43,023 bases of DNA from positions 1-43,023 of the forward strand of contig JAHFUX010000012.1 of assembly GCA_023264875.1 (NCBI GenBank), in the 5' to 3' direction. Numbering within the stretch: the stretch's first letter is position 1; each line of letters begins with the position of its first letter. The position numbers were made by a program, and so were the translations under genes. Of this stretch, positions 23,511 to 31,546 are shown one piece after another. Origin of the DNA: Nitrosarchaeum sp. (GTDB taxonomy: Archaea > Thermoproteota > Nitrososphaeria > Nitrososphaerales > Nitrosopumilaceae). Under the pieces are notes generated by a model. That model ran no database searches, was not told where the DNA came from, and saw nothing but the letters and a program-made list of their open reading frames with translations.

Positions 23511-24926
23511 TCATTCCACGTAATGATGGTGGCTTAGATTGTCATAGAATCTAACTGATTTAATGTTCACAAATTCAAGAATTCCGTATCTTGATAATTC
23601 TCTTCCAAATCCACTATGTTTTATTCCCCCAAATGGAATTCTTGGATCTGAAATTACCACATTATTGACACTAACTATTCCAGATTCTATTCGCCTTGAC
23701 ATTTTTTCAGCTTTTGCTAGATCTTTAGTCCAAATACTTGCTCCTAATCCAAATTCTGTATCGTTTGCTAATCTTACAGCTTCACTTTCATTTTCAACTA
23801 TTGTTATAGGTGCAACTGGACCAAATGTCTCTTCTTTTGCAATTCTCATATTTGGTTTAACATTTGTAAGAATTGTGGGCTGATAGAAGTAACCCCTTCC
23901 CTCAATTTCTGAACCGCCTAAAAGAATTTCAGCACCCTTCTCTTTTGCATCTCTTACAATTCCTGAAATAGTTTCTAAACTACCCTTACTTGATAAAGGT
24001 CCTATGTCAGTTTCAATTAAAGTAGGATCTCCAACTTTTAATTGAGATGCTTTTTTTATAAATAATTCAATAAAATCTTTAGCAATATTTTTCCCAACAA
24101 AGAATCTTTTGGATGCAACACAACTTTGACCACAATTGATGAATCTACCCTTAACTGCCCCTTCTGCAGCTTTTTCAATAATTGCATCATCTAATACGAT
24201 AAATGGATCACTTCCTCCAAGCTCCAAAACACATTTCTTTAAATTCATTGCAGCTCTTTGACCTACCTTAGCACCTGCATCTGTACTACCTGTAAATGTC
24301 ACTGCATTAACATCAGAATCTATAAGATGATTGGCAGATTCTACACTTCCTATAACTGTCTGAAATATTCCATCTGGCATACCTGATTCAGTAAATGCTT
24401 TTTCAATCTCAATACCTGACTGCATGGTCACTCTAGATGGTTTCATTACTATGACATTGCCTGCCATTAAACACGGTGCAGCAAATCTTAGAGCTTGCCA
24501 ATAAGGAAAATTCCATGGCATAATTGAACCAATTACTCCAAGTGGTTCAAAAGTAAGAAAACTTTTTCTTGCGTCTGTGTTTAATACTTCATCAGCAAGA
24601 AAACTATCTCCATGATCTGCATAAAACTCCAATGCCCATGCACATTTTTCAACTTCACCAATTGATTCTTTGATTGTTTTTCCCATTTCAGAGGTTTCAA
24701 CTTTTGCCAATTCCATTTTGTTCTTTTTTAAATATTCAACCAAATTGTAAATGTAACTTCTACGTTTTTCATAATCTTTTTTCCATTCTGGAAAAGCTCT
24801 TCTTGCCTTTCCAACTAACTGGACTATTTGCTCTTTATCCATTGCTGTATATTTTGCAATTTCTTCACCGGTTGCTGGATTTGTTGTCGTTATTTGATTC
24901 AGGATTTTTTCACTAAATTCTCCTAT
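23511..24926 (-). CDS. NAD(P)-dependent aldehyde dehydrogenase (succinate-semialdehyde dehydrogenase-like)
   Basis: Oxidises an aldehyde to the acid. Counted from the ATG at 24842: Asn111 (PWNFPYW), Glu207 (LELGGSDPF) and catalytic Cys241 (NCGQSC). The family is closest to succinate-semialdehyde dehydrogenases. The frame continues upstream of 24842 with NPATGEEIAKYTA, the typical N-terminus, so the real start is earlier. No ATG, GTG or TTG exists before the stop at 24927-24929. Options are an ATA at 24926 (about 24 nt from a TATA-like AATTTAAG), or a GTG at 24913 with a GGAG site that would need one extra A in the A6 tract at 24905-24910. Coordinates assume the first option. Confidence 0.85.
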   Translation of the reverse strand: MGEFSEKILNQITTTNPATGEEIAKYTAMDKEQIVQLVGKARRAFPEWKKDYEKRRSYIYNLVEYLKKNKMELAKVETSEMGKTIKESIGEVEKCAWALEFYADHGDSFLADEVLNTDARKSFLTFEPLGVIGSIMPWNFPYWQALRFAAPCLMAGNVIVMKPSRVTMQSGIEIEKAFTESGMPDGIFQTVIGSVESANHLIDSDVNAVTFTGSTDAGAKVGQRAAMNLKKCVLELGGSDPFIVLDDAIIEKAAEGAVKGRFINCGQSCVASKRFFVGKNIAKDFIELFIKKASQLKVGDPTLIETDIGPLSSKGSLETISGIVRDAKEKGAEILLGGSEIEGRGYFYQPTILTNVKPNMRIAKEETFGPVAPITIVENESEAVRLANDTEFGLGASIWTKDLAKAEKMSRRIESGIVSVNNVVISDPRIPFGGIKHSGFGRELSRYGILEFVNIKSVRFYDNLSHHHYVE

Positions 24927-25057
24927 TTAATTTAGTGACCCCTTTCTTAAATTTTCAGATACTATGAAAGTATTTTTGTATATAATTTAATGATAATATG
25001 AGTAAATTCTTCATACATTCATTCTAAATTGGTCTTTTTTCTAAATAGTGTGTAAAA

Positions 25058-25573
25058 CTAGAATGTCTGTTGCATGTCTTTTTTAATTTCATCAATTTTT
25101 TTCGAGTATGCTTTTTTTGATTTGTCATTCTTTTTTAAATTCAACACATTTCCACATGATGGACACTTGAACATTCCTTCTAATGCATCTTCAAATGTAA
25201 CTCTGTGACAATCTTCATTTCCACAATGATAAAAATCTGAATAATTTTCATAATCAAATCTTTGTTGTAATCTTTCTGTGATTTTCTTTTTTTGACTTTC
25301 TATGAAATGTTCTACTTCTTCTCTACGTGTTCTCCATCTATATACAAACCATCCTTTACGTTCATCTTTGACTCTAATTCCAGTGATGAGTGATTTTCCA
25401 AATAGATCATACAAAACTTTTCTAACCATGTTGATCCTCAACCCTGTAGAACTTGCGATTTCCTCATCTGTTGCATCTTCTGCCTTCAAAAGCGATCTTG
25501 CAACCTTAAGATACTCATCTCCTCCTATCATAGATGCAATTCTAACAAAAGGGTCTTCGTATTTGTCTACCAA
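25058..25573 (-). CDS. tfe: Transcription initiation factor TFE (TFIIE alpha)
   Basis: Helps RNA polymerase open promoter DNA. The 171-aa protein has an N-terminal winged helix (IGGDEYLKVARSLLK, ATDEEIASSTGLRINMVRK, YRWRTRREEVEHFIE). A zinc ribbon follows (CGNEDCHRVTFE, MFKCPSCGNVL), then a Lys-rich tail. Normal archaeal length. The start is a TTG at 25573; the nearby ATG and GTG on this strand are out of frame. It lies 26 nt downstream of the aTrm56 gene in the same direction. Confidence 0.95.
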   Translation of the reverse strand: MVDKYEDPFVRIASMIGGDEYLKVARSLLKAEDATDEEIASSTGLRINMVRKVLYDLFGKSLITGIRVKDERKGWFVYRWRTRREEVEHFIESQKKKITERLQQRFDYENYSDFYHCGNEDCHRVTFEDALEGMFKCPSCGNVLNLKKNDKSKKAYSKKIDEIKKDMQQTF

Positions 25574-25599
25574 CTCTAGTCACTAATCATTTTCTATTA

Positions 25600-26130
25600 T
25601 TAATCCCTTGTTCCGCTTACTAGGACGTTCTTGCCTTTTCTTGTAGGTATGATCTTTCTTTTAGCCCCTGGAAAACTATTCTTAAACTGCTCTCCTTTTT
25701 GAATACGATCAAGAAGTATAGCTAAGGCACTAATTTCTGAATGAGGTTGACTCCCTATTCCTACGTTGTAATCCGCAAGTTCATAAATTTCTCTAGGTAC
25801 TTTTTCTGCACCCACTACTATTAGTAAATTTTCCTCTTTTCTAAGTTGATCATCAACATCATTGATGCTTTCTCCATACATAGTGAGATGTACTATTTTG
25901 TATTCCTCTTTTTTCTTTTTTACAATTGACTTCCAATTATCAATAAATTCTACAATAAAATTCCCGCCCCAAGTATTGTTGATTTTTTCTAAAGTATCTC
26001 TAATCTCTGGATTTACTTCGGTCATGAATATTTTGGCACAACCAAAAGCTCTTGCAACTAGAGCTACATGTGTAGTTACTCTATCATCTCTAACAAGACG
26101 TTGTCCAATCCTTACAACCTCAATTACCAT
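25600..26130 (-). CDS. trm56: tRNA (cytidine-56 2'-O)-methyltransferase aTrm56
   Basis: SPOUT methyltransferase modifying C56 in the T loop of archaeal tRNAs. Signature stretches are [59 protein letters not shown] and [20 protein letters not shown]. Start taken at [11 protein letters not shown], giving an 11-nt overlap with hflX upstream. An earlier Met at 26148 would add six residues and a larger overlap. Normal length (176 aa). Confidence 0.92.
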   Translation of the reverse strand: MVIEVVRIGQRLVRDDRVTTHVALVARAFGCAKIFMTEVNPEIRDTLEKINNTWGGNFIVEFIDNWKSIVKKKKEEYKIVHLTMYGESINDVDDQLRKEENLLIVVGAEKVPREIYELADYNVGIGSQPHSEISALAILLDRIQKGEQFKNSFPGAKRKIIPTRKGKNVLVSGTRD

Positions 26131-27241
26131 ATGTATTGTCAAACCCATTTGGAGTGTCTTTTTTGAATTCTGGTGATTTTTGACTTTGAATAATATCTTT
26201 GATTAGATCTTTTAATTCATTAACATTATATCCTGTTTTAGCTGATACTGCAATCCTTTTTTTATAATCTTTTAAATTAAGAATCTCTATTTTTTCTTCA
26301 ATTTCGTTAGTTGTCAATAAATCTGATTTATTTAAAGCAAAAATTATCCTATCCATTTCAACTCTTAATTCACTTAAAGTTCGCATACAGCTTGCAAATT
26401 TCTTTCTCAACTCAAACAATGAATCACTAATATCAACTACAACTATTATGACATCAGTATGAATCAATTCCTCTAATGTAGATTTGAATGCATCAATCAT
26501 GTACGCAGGTAACTTACTGATAAATCCAACAGTGTCTGCAATTAAAAATGGTTCATGATCAATGGAAAATCTTCTTGTAGTTGTAGAGAGAGTCGTGAAT
26601 AGACTTTTGCTTTGTTCTTTAGACTCTCCTGTAATTTTATTAAACAATGTAGTTTTTCCAGATGAAGTATATCCTGCAAGAGATATGGTCTTGAATCCAA
26701 GTCTTTTTCTCCCTTGTCGATGAAGCTCTCTTTGTTTTCCAGCTTTTTCAAGTTTTGATTTTACAGATTGCATTCTGTGTTTGATATCATCATGGTAAAC
26801 ATCGATCTCAAATTTTCCTATTCCCATAAATCCTGGTTGTTCTCCCATGCTAGAGAGACGCACTTTTTCTTTAGCTCTGACCAATTCATATCGTAGTTGA
26901 GCCAACTTCACTTGCAATTTAGATTCAGCACTGGATGCTCTACTTTCAAAAATTTCTAGAATTAATGCCTCTCTATCTAAAATTTCTCTATGTAATACAG
27001 AGGCTAAGTTATAATTTTGACTTGGCTTTAATATTTCATCAAAAACAATAACATCTGGTTTGAGTTTTTCTGCAATTTCTTCTAATTTCTCTAAAACTCC
27101 TCCACTAATTCCATATTTTGGTTTCTTTAGAAAATGTTGTTTTATTGTATGTATGACTTGTATTCCTGCAGCATCGCATAATCCTACAGCTTCAGTCACA
27201 GCATCTTCTTTATCATATGTAATTAGTATTGCCGAATTCAT
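26120..27241 (-). CDS. hflX: GTPase HflX
   Basis: Ribosome-associated GTPase of the Obg-HflX class. The 373-aa protein has the HflX N-terminal domain ([19 protein letters not shown]), a glycine-rich linker ([16 protein letters not shown]) and a coiled helical pair. The G domain follows: P-loop [10 protein letters not shown], switch [15 protein letters not shown], and guanine motif NKSD. The invariant Arg-rich stretch ELHRQGRKR precedes the G domain. In bacteria HflX rescues stalled ribosomes under stress. The downstream gene aTrm56 overlaps its end. Confidence 0.93.
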   Translation of the reverse strand: MNSAILITYDKEDAVTEAVGLCDAAGIQVIHTIKQHFLKKPKYGISGGVLEKLEEIAEKLKPDVIVFDEILKPSQNYNLASVLHREILDREALILEIFESRASSAESKLQVKLAQLRYELVRAKEKVRLSSMGEQPGFMGIGKFEIDVYHDDIKHRMQSVKSKLEKAGKQRELHRQGRKRLGFKTISLAGYTSSGKTTLFNKITGESKEQSKSLFTTLSTTTRRFSIDHEPFLIADTVGFISKLPAYMIDAFKSTLEELIHTDVIIVVVDISDSLFELRKKFASCMRTLSELRVEMDRIIFALNKSDLLTTNEIEEKIEILNLKDYKKRIAVSAKTGYNVNELKDLIKDIIQSQKSPEFKKDTPNGFDNTYGN

Positions 27242-27268
27242 TTTATTTACAATATTCTCACGTATTAC

Positions 27269-27361
27269 TCAAGTTAAATCTTCACTAATTTTTTCATTAC
27301 AACAAGCCACTAGTAAATTATTTGACTGATATCCTTCTATCTGGACATACTCTATTCTCAC
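27269..27361 (-). CDS. Possible 30-aa small ORF between phoU and hflX
   Basis: A GTG opens 6 nt after the phoU stop and gives 30 codons with protein-like composition (MRIEYVQIEGYQSNNLLVAC is the first part). It ends 27 nt before the hflX start. TATTCTCACG occurs at the start of this ORF and again just before hflX (27254-27263). It may be a real small protein, a leader peptide or chance. Confidence 0.3.
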   Translation of the reverse strand: MRIEYVQIEGYQSNNLLVACCNEKISEDLT

Positions 27362-27367
27362 GCATAA

Positions 27368-28414
27368 TTATGCTATTTTCTTTAATGATTTTTCTATATT
27401 CATATTAAGAACAATTTCTGCTATGTCACTAGCATATTCTGAAACCCTTCTAATATTTTCTGTCATTCTTCTAATTCTATAGATTTCTTCATCATCTTTG
27501 AGTGATTTTGATGCATCTCTTACTCTTTTTTCATATTTTATAATATCATTTGTCTTCTCAATTGTTTTTTCAGCCTGCACATAGTCTTCTTTGAATAATG
27601 CCAAACATGAATCGTCTAAAACAGATAACGCAAATTCATTCATTTCTTCAATTTTCTCTACTATGTCTTTCTTTACTGGTTTTTTGAATTCCAACACATC
27701 CTTTGCAATAAATGCTGCATGATCCCCTGTTCTTTCAATATTTTTTACAACTAATCTATATCCAAGACAATCTCTAGCATTTCTAAAACCCATCTCTTTT
27801 AACATATGCTCATTTTGAATTGCAATTTTTAACTGTCTAATAATATAAAATCCAAATCTATCTACTTCATCATCTGTATTGATCACTTCCTGTGCAAGCT
27901 CCAAATTATTTTCTCTCATTGCTAAAATTGCATCATTTGACATTGATTTAGCCAGATGAATCATTCGCTTAAATGCTCCATCAACAGAGAGTTCTAGCAG
28001 ATTAACAAGAACCTGAACAGTAATTCCTCCACTAGAATCTGAAATGATCTCAGATCCCATTAGCATTCTTTTTACAGCTTCTTTTACAGTATTTCTTTGG
28101 TTTGGACTCAATCTTCCAGTTTTTGGTTTGATATTGATTGTTTTATAACCTAAAAAATACAAGGAAATTAATTTTCTTACAATCGATGATGTTTCCTCAT
28201 CATCTATCTCAATTGTAGCATCTTCTTTCTTTTGAGATCTTGTTTCGAATTTTGGTGGGTAAATCTCTAATGTTGATGAGTCTTTTCTTATCATTCTAAT
28301 TTGGTCTCCTTGTTTTAGTCCAAGATCCATAACCCATTGTTTAGGTAACGAAACTATGTATGACGACTTGCCTGTAAACTGAATTTTTCTTGTTTCCTCT
28401 CTTTCTTCCGTAAT
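27368..28414 (-). CDS. AbrB-like + PhoU domain phosphate-signalling regulator
   Basis: Probable regulator of phosphate uptake. Two PhoU-type helical repeats lie in the C-terminal part (AFKRMIHLAKSMSNDAILAM and following; MNEFALSVLDDSCLALFKED and following). In frame before the first Met (28330) is a clear SpoVT/AbrB DNA-binding motif (RKIQFTGKSSYIVSLPKQWV), so the protein must start earlier. Between the stop TAG (28415-28417) and 28330 there is no ATG, GTG or TTG. An ATT at 28414 lies about 24 nt after TATATA (28435-28440) and would be a leaderless start; it gives 348 aa. An ATG directly before the TAG suggests a point-mutation alternative. No phosphate transporter genes are adjacent. Confidence 0.85.
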   Translation of the reverse strand: MTEEREETRKIQFTGKSSYIVSLPKQWVMDLGLKQGDQIRMIRKDSSTLEIYPPKFETRSQKKEDATIEIDDEETSSIVRKLISLYFLGYKTINIKPKTGRLSPNQRNTVKEAVKRMLMGSEIISDSSGGITVQVLVNLLELSVDGAFKRMIHLAKSMSNDAILAMRENNLELAQEVINTDDEVDRFGFYIIRQLKIAIQNEHMLKEMGFRNARDCLGYRLVVKNIERTGDHAAFIAKDVLEFKKPVKKDIVEKIEEMNEFALSVLDDSCLALFKEDYVQAEKTIEKTNDIIKYEKRVRDASKSLKDDEEIYRIRRMTENIRRVSEYASDIAEIVLNMNIEKSLKKIA

Positions 28415-28502
28415 CTACATTAAAAAATCCAATCTATATAGTTTAGCTCTAATAGTATATACTAACATTGAACTAATATTTAGAAAAGATCATGATAACC
28501 CT

Positions 28503-28976
28503 ATGGACCAAGTTTTAAAATTAAAGTATACACTTGATGCATTATTTGGAAACGGTGTTTCAAAGTATTTACCTCAAAATATTGAAATGACTTTTTCAAG
28601 AAAAACTGGTAGAATTAGAACTGTAACACACCAAGGAAAATTATTGTGTACCTTGAGAATTGATGGTGGTCTTGCTATTAGTCCTTATTTTGCTCAGATT
28701 TTGTTACAAAGTAAGAAATTCAAAGAAAATTGTTTAGAAATTAATCAAGACGCAGCACCATTTGTTGAAGAAGGAAAATCTGTATTCTGTAAACATGTTG
28801 TATGGTGTGGTAAAAACATACGAATTACGTCTGATACTCCAATATTGTATAAAAATAAAGTGATTGCAGTGGGTAAAGCAGTTTTATCCTCTGAGATGAT
28901 TCCTGACTTTAATAGGGGAATGGCCATTAGAGTCAGAGATAGTTTAAAAAGTCGTAGCGGAGAATTATCATCATGA
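28503..28976 (+). CDS. PUA-domain RNA-binding protein
   Basis: A 157-aa protein. The C-terminal half (LEINQDAAPFVEEGKSVFCK, HVVWCGKNIRITSDTPILYK, VIAVGKAVLSSEM) is a PUA domain like those of archaeosine transglycosylase and pseudouridine synthases. The N-terminal part (LDALFGNGVSKYLPQNIEMT) resembles the pre-PUA region of such enzymes, but no catalytic domain is present. Its stop overlaps the NAC start by 4 nt (ATGA). A role in tRNA or rRNA handling near the ribosome is likely. Confidence 0.8.
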   Translation: MDQVLKLKYTLDALFGNGVSKYLPQNIEMTFSRKTGRIRTVTHQGKLLCTLRIDGGLAISPYFAQILLQSKKFKENCLEINQDAAPFVEEGKSVFCKHVVWCGKNIRITSDTPILYKNKVIAVGKAVLSSEMIPDFNRGMAIRVRDSLKSRSGELSS

Positions 28977-29314
28977 TGCGTGGCGGTAATCGTGAAATGC
29001 GAAGAATGATGGATAAGATGGGACTTGATATGAAAGAGATCCCAAATGTCCAAGAGGTAATTATCAAGACTGACAAAAAAGAGATCATTGTATCAAAACC
29101 ATCCGTTACAGAGATGAAGGCAAAGGATAATTCCATTTTTACAGTGACTGCAGATAGCTATGAGGAACGAGAACTAGACGTTCCAATATTTTCTGATGAG
29201 GATATTCAATTAGTTAGTCAGCAAGCTGGTGTAGATGAAGAAAAGGCTAAAAATGCACTTGAAGAAGCCAAAGGCGATCTAGCAAGAGCAATTCTACTTT
29301 TAACTTCTGGATAA
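28973..29314 (+). CDS. nac: Nascent polypeptide-associated complex protein
   Basis: Archaeal NAC, a homodimeric ribosome-associated chaperone. The 113-aa protein has a basic N-terminus for ribosome binding (RGGNREMRRMMDKMG), the NAC beta domain (VQEVIIKTDKKEIIVSKPSV, FTVTADSYEERE) and a C-terminal UBA helix bundle (DIQLVSQQAGVDEEKAKNAL, LARAILLLTSG). Translation is probably coupled to the PUA gene. Confidence 0.95.
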   Translation: MMRGGNREMRRMMDKMGLDMKEIPNVQEVIIKTDKKEIIVSKPSVTEMKAKDNSIFTVTADSYEERELDVPIFSDEDIQLVSQQAGVDEEKAKNALEEAKGDLARAILLLTSG

Positions 29315-29391
29315 TTTCTTCCTCTATTTGTTCCTAAAAACACATCTAAATTGAATGATTTAAGTAATGGATTTGAAGAAATTGAAGTGTC

Positions 29392-29727
29392 ATGAGCAGT
29401 ATGGCTGAGTCAAAAGTCACCGTAATTATTCAATCATTAAATGGATTAGAAGATGATCTAGATTCACTTAACAGTAAAGTTACAGACATGAAAAAACAAC
29501 TATCAGTAAAGGCATTAAATGAAATTGACAAACTTTTAGACAAAACACGAGAAATGGCCACAAAAGAAGCTGAAGTAACCATAAATGCCTCTAAAGCAAA
29601 AGCAACTGCAGAATCTGCAAAAATTGCCAAAGAAGGCCAATTGAAACTATCTGAAATTCAATCAAATATTGATGCACATTTTGATGAAGCAGTGAAACAT
29701 GTCATGTCAACTGTTTTGAAAGCATAA
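29392..29727 (+). CDS. Helical coiled-coil protein, possibly an A-type ATP synthase peripheral-stalk subunit
   Basis: A 111-aa all-helical protein with heptad patterns (SLNGLEDDLDSLNSKVTDMK, EIDKLLDKTREMATKEAEVT). The Ala/Lys/Glu-rich second half (ASKAKATAESAKIAKEGQ, IDAHFDEAVKHVMSTVLK) resembles subunit H of archaeal ATP synthase. No other ATPase genes lie beside it, so this is only a suggestion; a general coiled-coil protein is equally possible. The start may be at 29392 or the second Met at 29401. Confidence 0.6.
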   Translation: MSSMAESKVTVIIQSLNGLEDDLDSLNSKVTDMKKQLSVKALNEIDKLLDKTREMATKEAEVTINASKAKATAESAKIAKEGQLKLSEIQSNIDAHFDEAVKHVMSTVLKA

Positions 29728-29782
29728 ACCTAAATCACATATTTCACTTCTCTAAAATATCGATCCACTACTCAATGCTCGT

Positions 29783-30409
29783 ATTGGAATTGCGACTACA
29801 TATGGCAAACCATACTATAGATTTTCAACTTCACTAAAAACTCTAAAATTATCTTTTGATTCTATATTTCCTGAAGATATTCCAACTTATGATGGACATT
29901 TGGTTTTAACCACAAGAAGAGAAGCCCCTATAGAATGTGAAAAACCAATGTTACATGAGGATATTTTTGAGCACCATCCTACGGTTATCATGGGTCTGAT
30001 GATTCAAAAACTATCTCTAGGCTATGAGCAGGATCTAATTATTGGAGTTGATCCTGGGCAGCGAATAGGTCTTTCTATATTTTATTTTGGACGAGAGATT
30101 GAAAGTTCCTTTAATTCATCTGTTGAAGAACTAGTATTACATATTATCAGAATTTTAGGTGGTTTGAGAGCCAAACGCAAGATAGTCAAAATTGGAAATG
30201 GTAACATGAATATTGCAAAAGAAATAGTAACCATGCTTAATCTGAGATTTTGTTCTTCTTTTGAGTTGGAATTTGTTGATGAACGTAAAACCAGTCTCAA
30301 AATTAAAAATTTTAATCAGGGAGGAAAACGTGATATGCTTTCAGCAAAATATATCTCACAAAGAGAAGGTTACCGACATTTTGTTTTACCACTCTCTATA
30401 ACTGGATAA
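29783..30409 (+). CDS. RuvC/RNase H-fold protein (thaumarchaeal), putative nuclease
   Basis: Contains a RuvC-like core: IIGVDPGQRIGLSIF (first strand with Asp), VKIGNGNMN, ELEFVDERKTS (second acidic site) and KRDMLSAKYISQRE (C-terminal Asp). This matches Holliday-junction resolvase and YqgF-type proteins. Conserved-looking sequence continues upstream of the first usable TTG (29900) as GIATTYGKPYYRFSTSLKTL, so the gene starts earlier. No ATG, GTG or TTG is in frame before the stop at 29753. An ATT at 29783 lies 27 nt after a TATA-like TAAAATAT (about 29753-29760). An ATG at 29775 is out of frame and would need a one-base indel. Nuclease activity is inferred. Confidence 0.7.
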   Translation: MGIATTYGKPYYRFSTSLKTLKLSFDSIFPEDIPTYDGHLVLTTRREAPIECEKPMLHEDIFEHHPTVIMGLMIQKLSLGYEQDLIIGVDPGQRIGLSIFYFGREIESSFNSSVEELVLHIIRILGGLRAKRKIVKIGNGNMNIAKEIVTMLNLRFCSSFELEFVDERKTSLKIKNFNQGGKRDMLSAKYISQREGYRHFVLPLSITG

Positions 30410-30716
30410 TTTTTCCTAAATCTCATAATTAATTATAATTTGTATATCTCAAATTAATTTTCTCATATATTGTAATTAGATTAGTGCCATCTATTTTCTA
30501 CAAATTTAATCAAACAACTATTTGATACCTAATATTTTTTAAAAAAATTCATCCTAAATTAGCTATACATATTTATTGAAGTTTTTGTGTTTTTCTTGCA
30601 AACAAATGACACTGATCGCATTATAACTTAAAATTATTTCATTATTTCTGCTAATATTTTGAATATTTTATCGATCCATACTTATATAGTTATGAATTCT
30701 ATAATAAATTACTAAG
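30410..30716. other. AT-rich intergenic region with one promoter
   Basis: No coding potential is visible in either strand. The only element recognised is a TATA box (CTTATATAG, about 30680-30688) roughly 30 nt before the ATG of the zinc-ribbon gene. The remainder is low-complexity AT-rich sequence. Confidence 0.5.
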
Positions 30717-31190
30717 ATGACTTGTAAAGGAATTTGCGTTAGATACAAGGCTCAAAAGCCTGTTGGAACTGGAAGATATGCTTCTGGACAACGACGATGT
30801 CAAATTTGCGAAATATTCATCAAATGGGAAGGTCTTTGGTGTCCATGTTGTGGATACAGATTAAGAACAAAACCACGAAACCTAAAGTACAAAGCAAAAC
30901 TTCGTGCAAGAGTAGAAGCTGATTCTATTGAAGCAAAAGCAATTGCTGAAACTCAACCAGAAGTTGAAGAGGTTATAGTAGTTAAAGCAAAGCCTAAAGC
31001 AAAAATTGCCAAAATACAAAAAACTGCTAAAACACCAAAAATTGCCAAAATACAAAAAACTGCTAAAACACCAAAAATTGCCAAAATACAAAAAACTGCT
31101 AAAACACCAAAAATTGCCAAAATACAAAAAGCTACAAACATAAAAATGGAATCTATCCCAGAAACTGAATCAATAGCAATAAAAGCATAA
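30717..31190 (+). CDS. Zinc-ribbon protein with Lys-rich tandem-repeat tail
   Basis: A 157-aa protein. Residues 1-56 hold Cys pairs (CKGICVRYKAQK, RRCQICEIF, LWCPCCGYRL), a thaumarchaeal zinc-ribbon pattern. Residues about 97-138 are three exact copies of the 12-residue unit IAKIQKTAKTPK plus part of a fourth. The tail is basic and probably disordered, like histone or topoisomerase tails. DNA or RNA binding is likely. The copies are identical at DNA level, so the tail is evolving by unit expansion and its length should vary between strains. Confidence 0.75.
   Translation: MTCKGICVRYKAQKPVGTGRYASGQRRCQICEIFIKWEGLWCPCCGYRLRTKPRNLKYKAKLRARVEADSIEAKAIAETQPEVEEVIVVKAKPKAKIAKIQKTAKTPKIAKIQKTAKTPKIAKIQKTAKTPKIAKIQKATNIKMESIPETESIAIKA
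31005..31130 (+). repeat. 36-bp tandem repeat, 3 perfect copies plus a half copy
   Basis: Copies at 31005-31040, 31041-31076 and 31077-31112 are identical. A half copy continues to 31130. Each encodes 12 residues, so changes in copy number keep the frame. The identity suggests recent slippage or recombination. Confidence 0.95.
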
Positions 31191-31207
31191 GATTTGTTCA
31201 CAGCTCA

Positions 31208-31546
31208 TTGAACTCTCCAAATGGGTTTTCACAGAAAATCGTTAATTTGGAGAGTCGCAGTTTTTCTTTACAGATTCTTAAATTTGAAAATGGATATTTT
31301 GTTTCTGTAACCGAAGGAACTAACAAATTAGGATCAATGGTAGTTTCATTGGCTACTGGTCCAACTGCTATTACTACAACTATAATCCCATCTAGATCTG
31401 AGTCTTTGTTTCTAAAATTAATTGCAGAAAGAATTAGTACTCGAATAAAAGGTATTGCAGTTGTTTCAGCGTTCATTCAAAAAGAATTAGAACCCAATAC
31501 TGCAAAAGCTATAATGACAGAAATTATGGAGATGGTTCAGAATTGA
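31208..31546 (+). CDS. Protein of unknown function, faintly like proteasome assembly chaperone 4
   Basis: A 112-aa alpha-beta protein (RSFSLQILKFENGYFVSVTE, SMVVSLATGPTAITTTIIPS, RISTRIKGIAVVSAFIQKEL). The strand order and the ser-rich loop before the helix recall the small proteasome assembly chaperone PSMG4/PAC4, but similarity is weak. The start is a TTG. Its end overlaps the UbiD gene by 4 nt, so expression is probably coupled. Confidence 0.55.
   Translation: MNSPNGFSQKIVNLESRSFSLQILKFENGYFVSVTEGTNKLGSMVVSLATGPTAITTTIIPSRSESLFLKLIAERISTRIKGIAVVSAFIQKELEPNTAKAIMTEIMEMVQN

Noticed and set aside
31005-31130. Repeat array considered as a CRISPR
   Set aside because: The copies are directly tandem without spacers and lie in frame in a coding region.
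30882-31201. Long Phe/Tyr/Cys-rich frames on the minus strand opposite the tandem repeats
   Set aside because: They are mirror images of the Lys-rich repeat tail on the plus strand; repetition keeps them open by chance.
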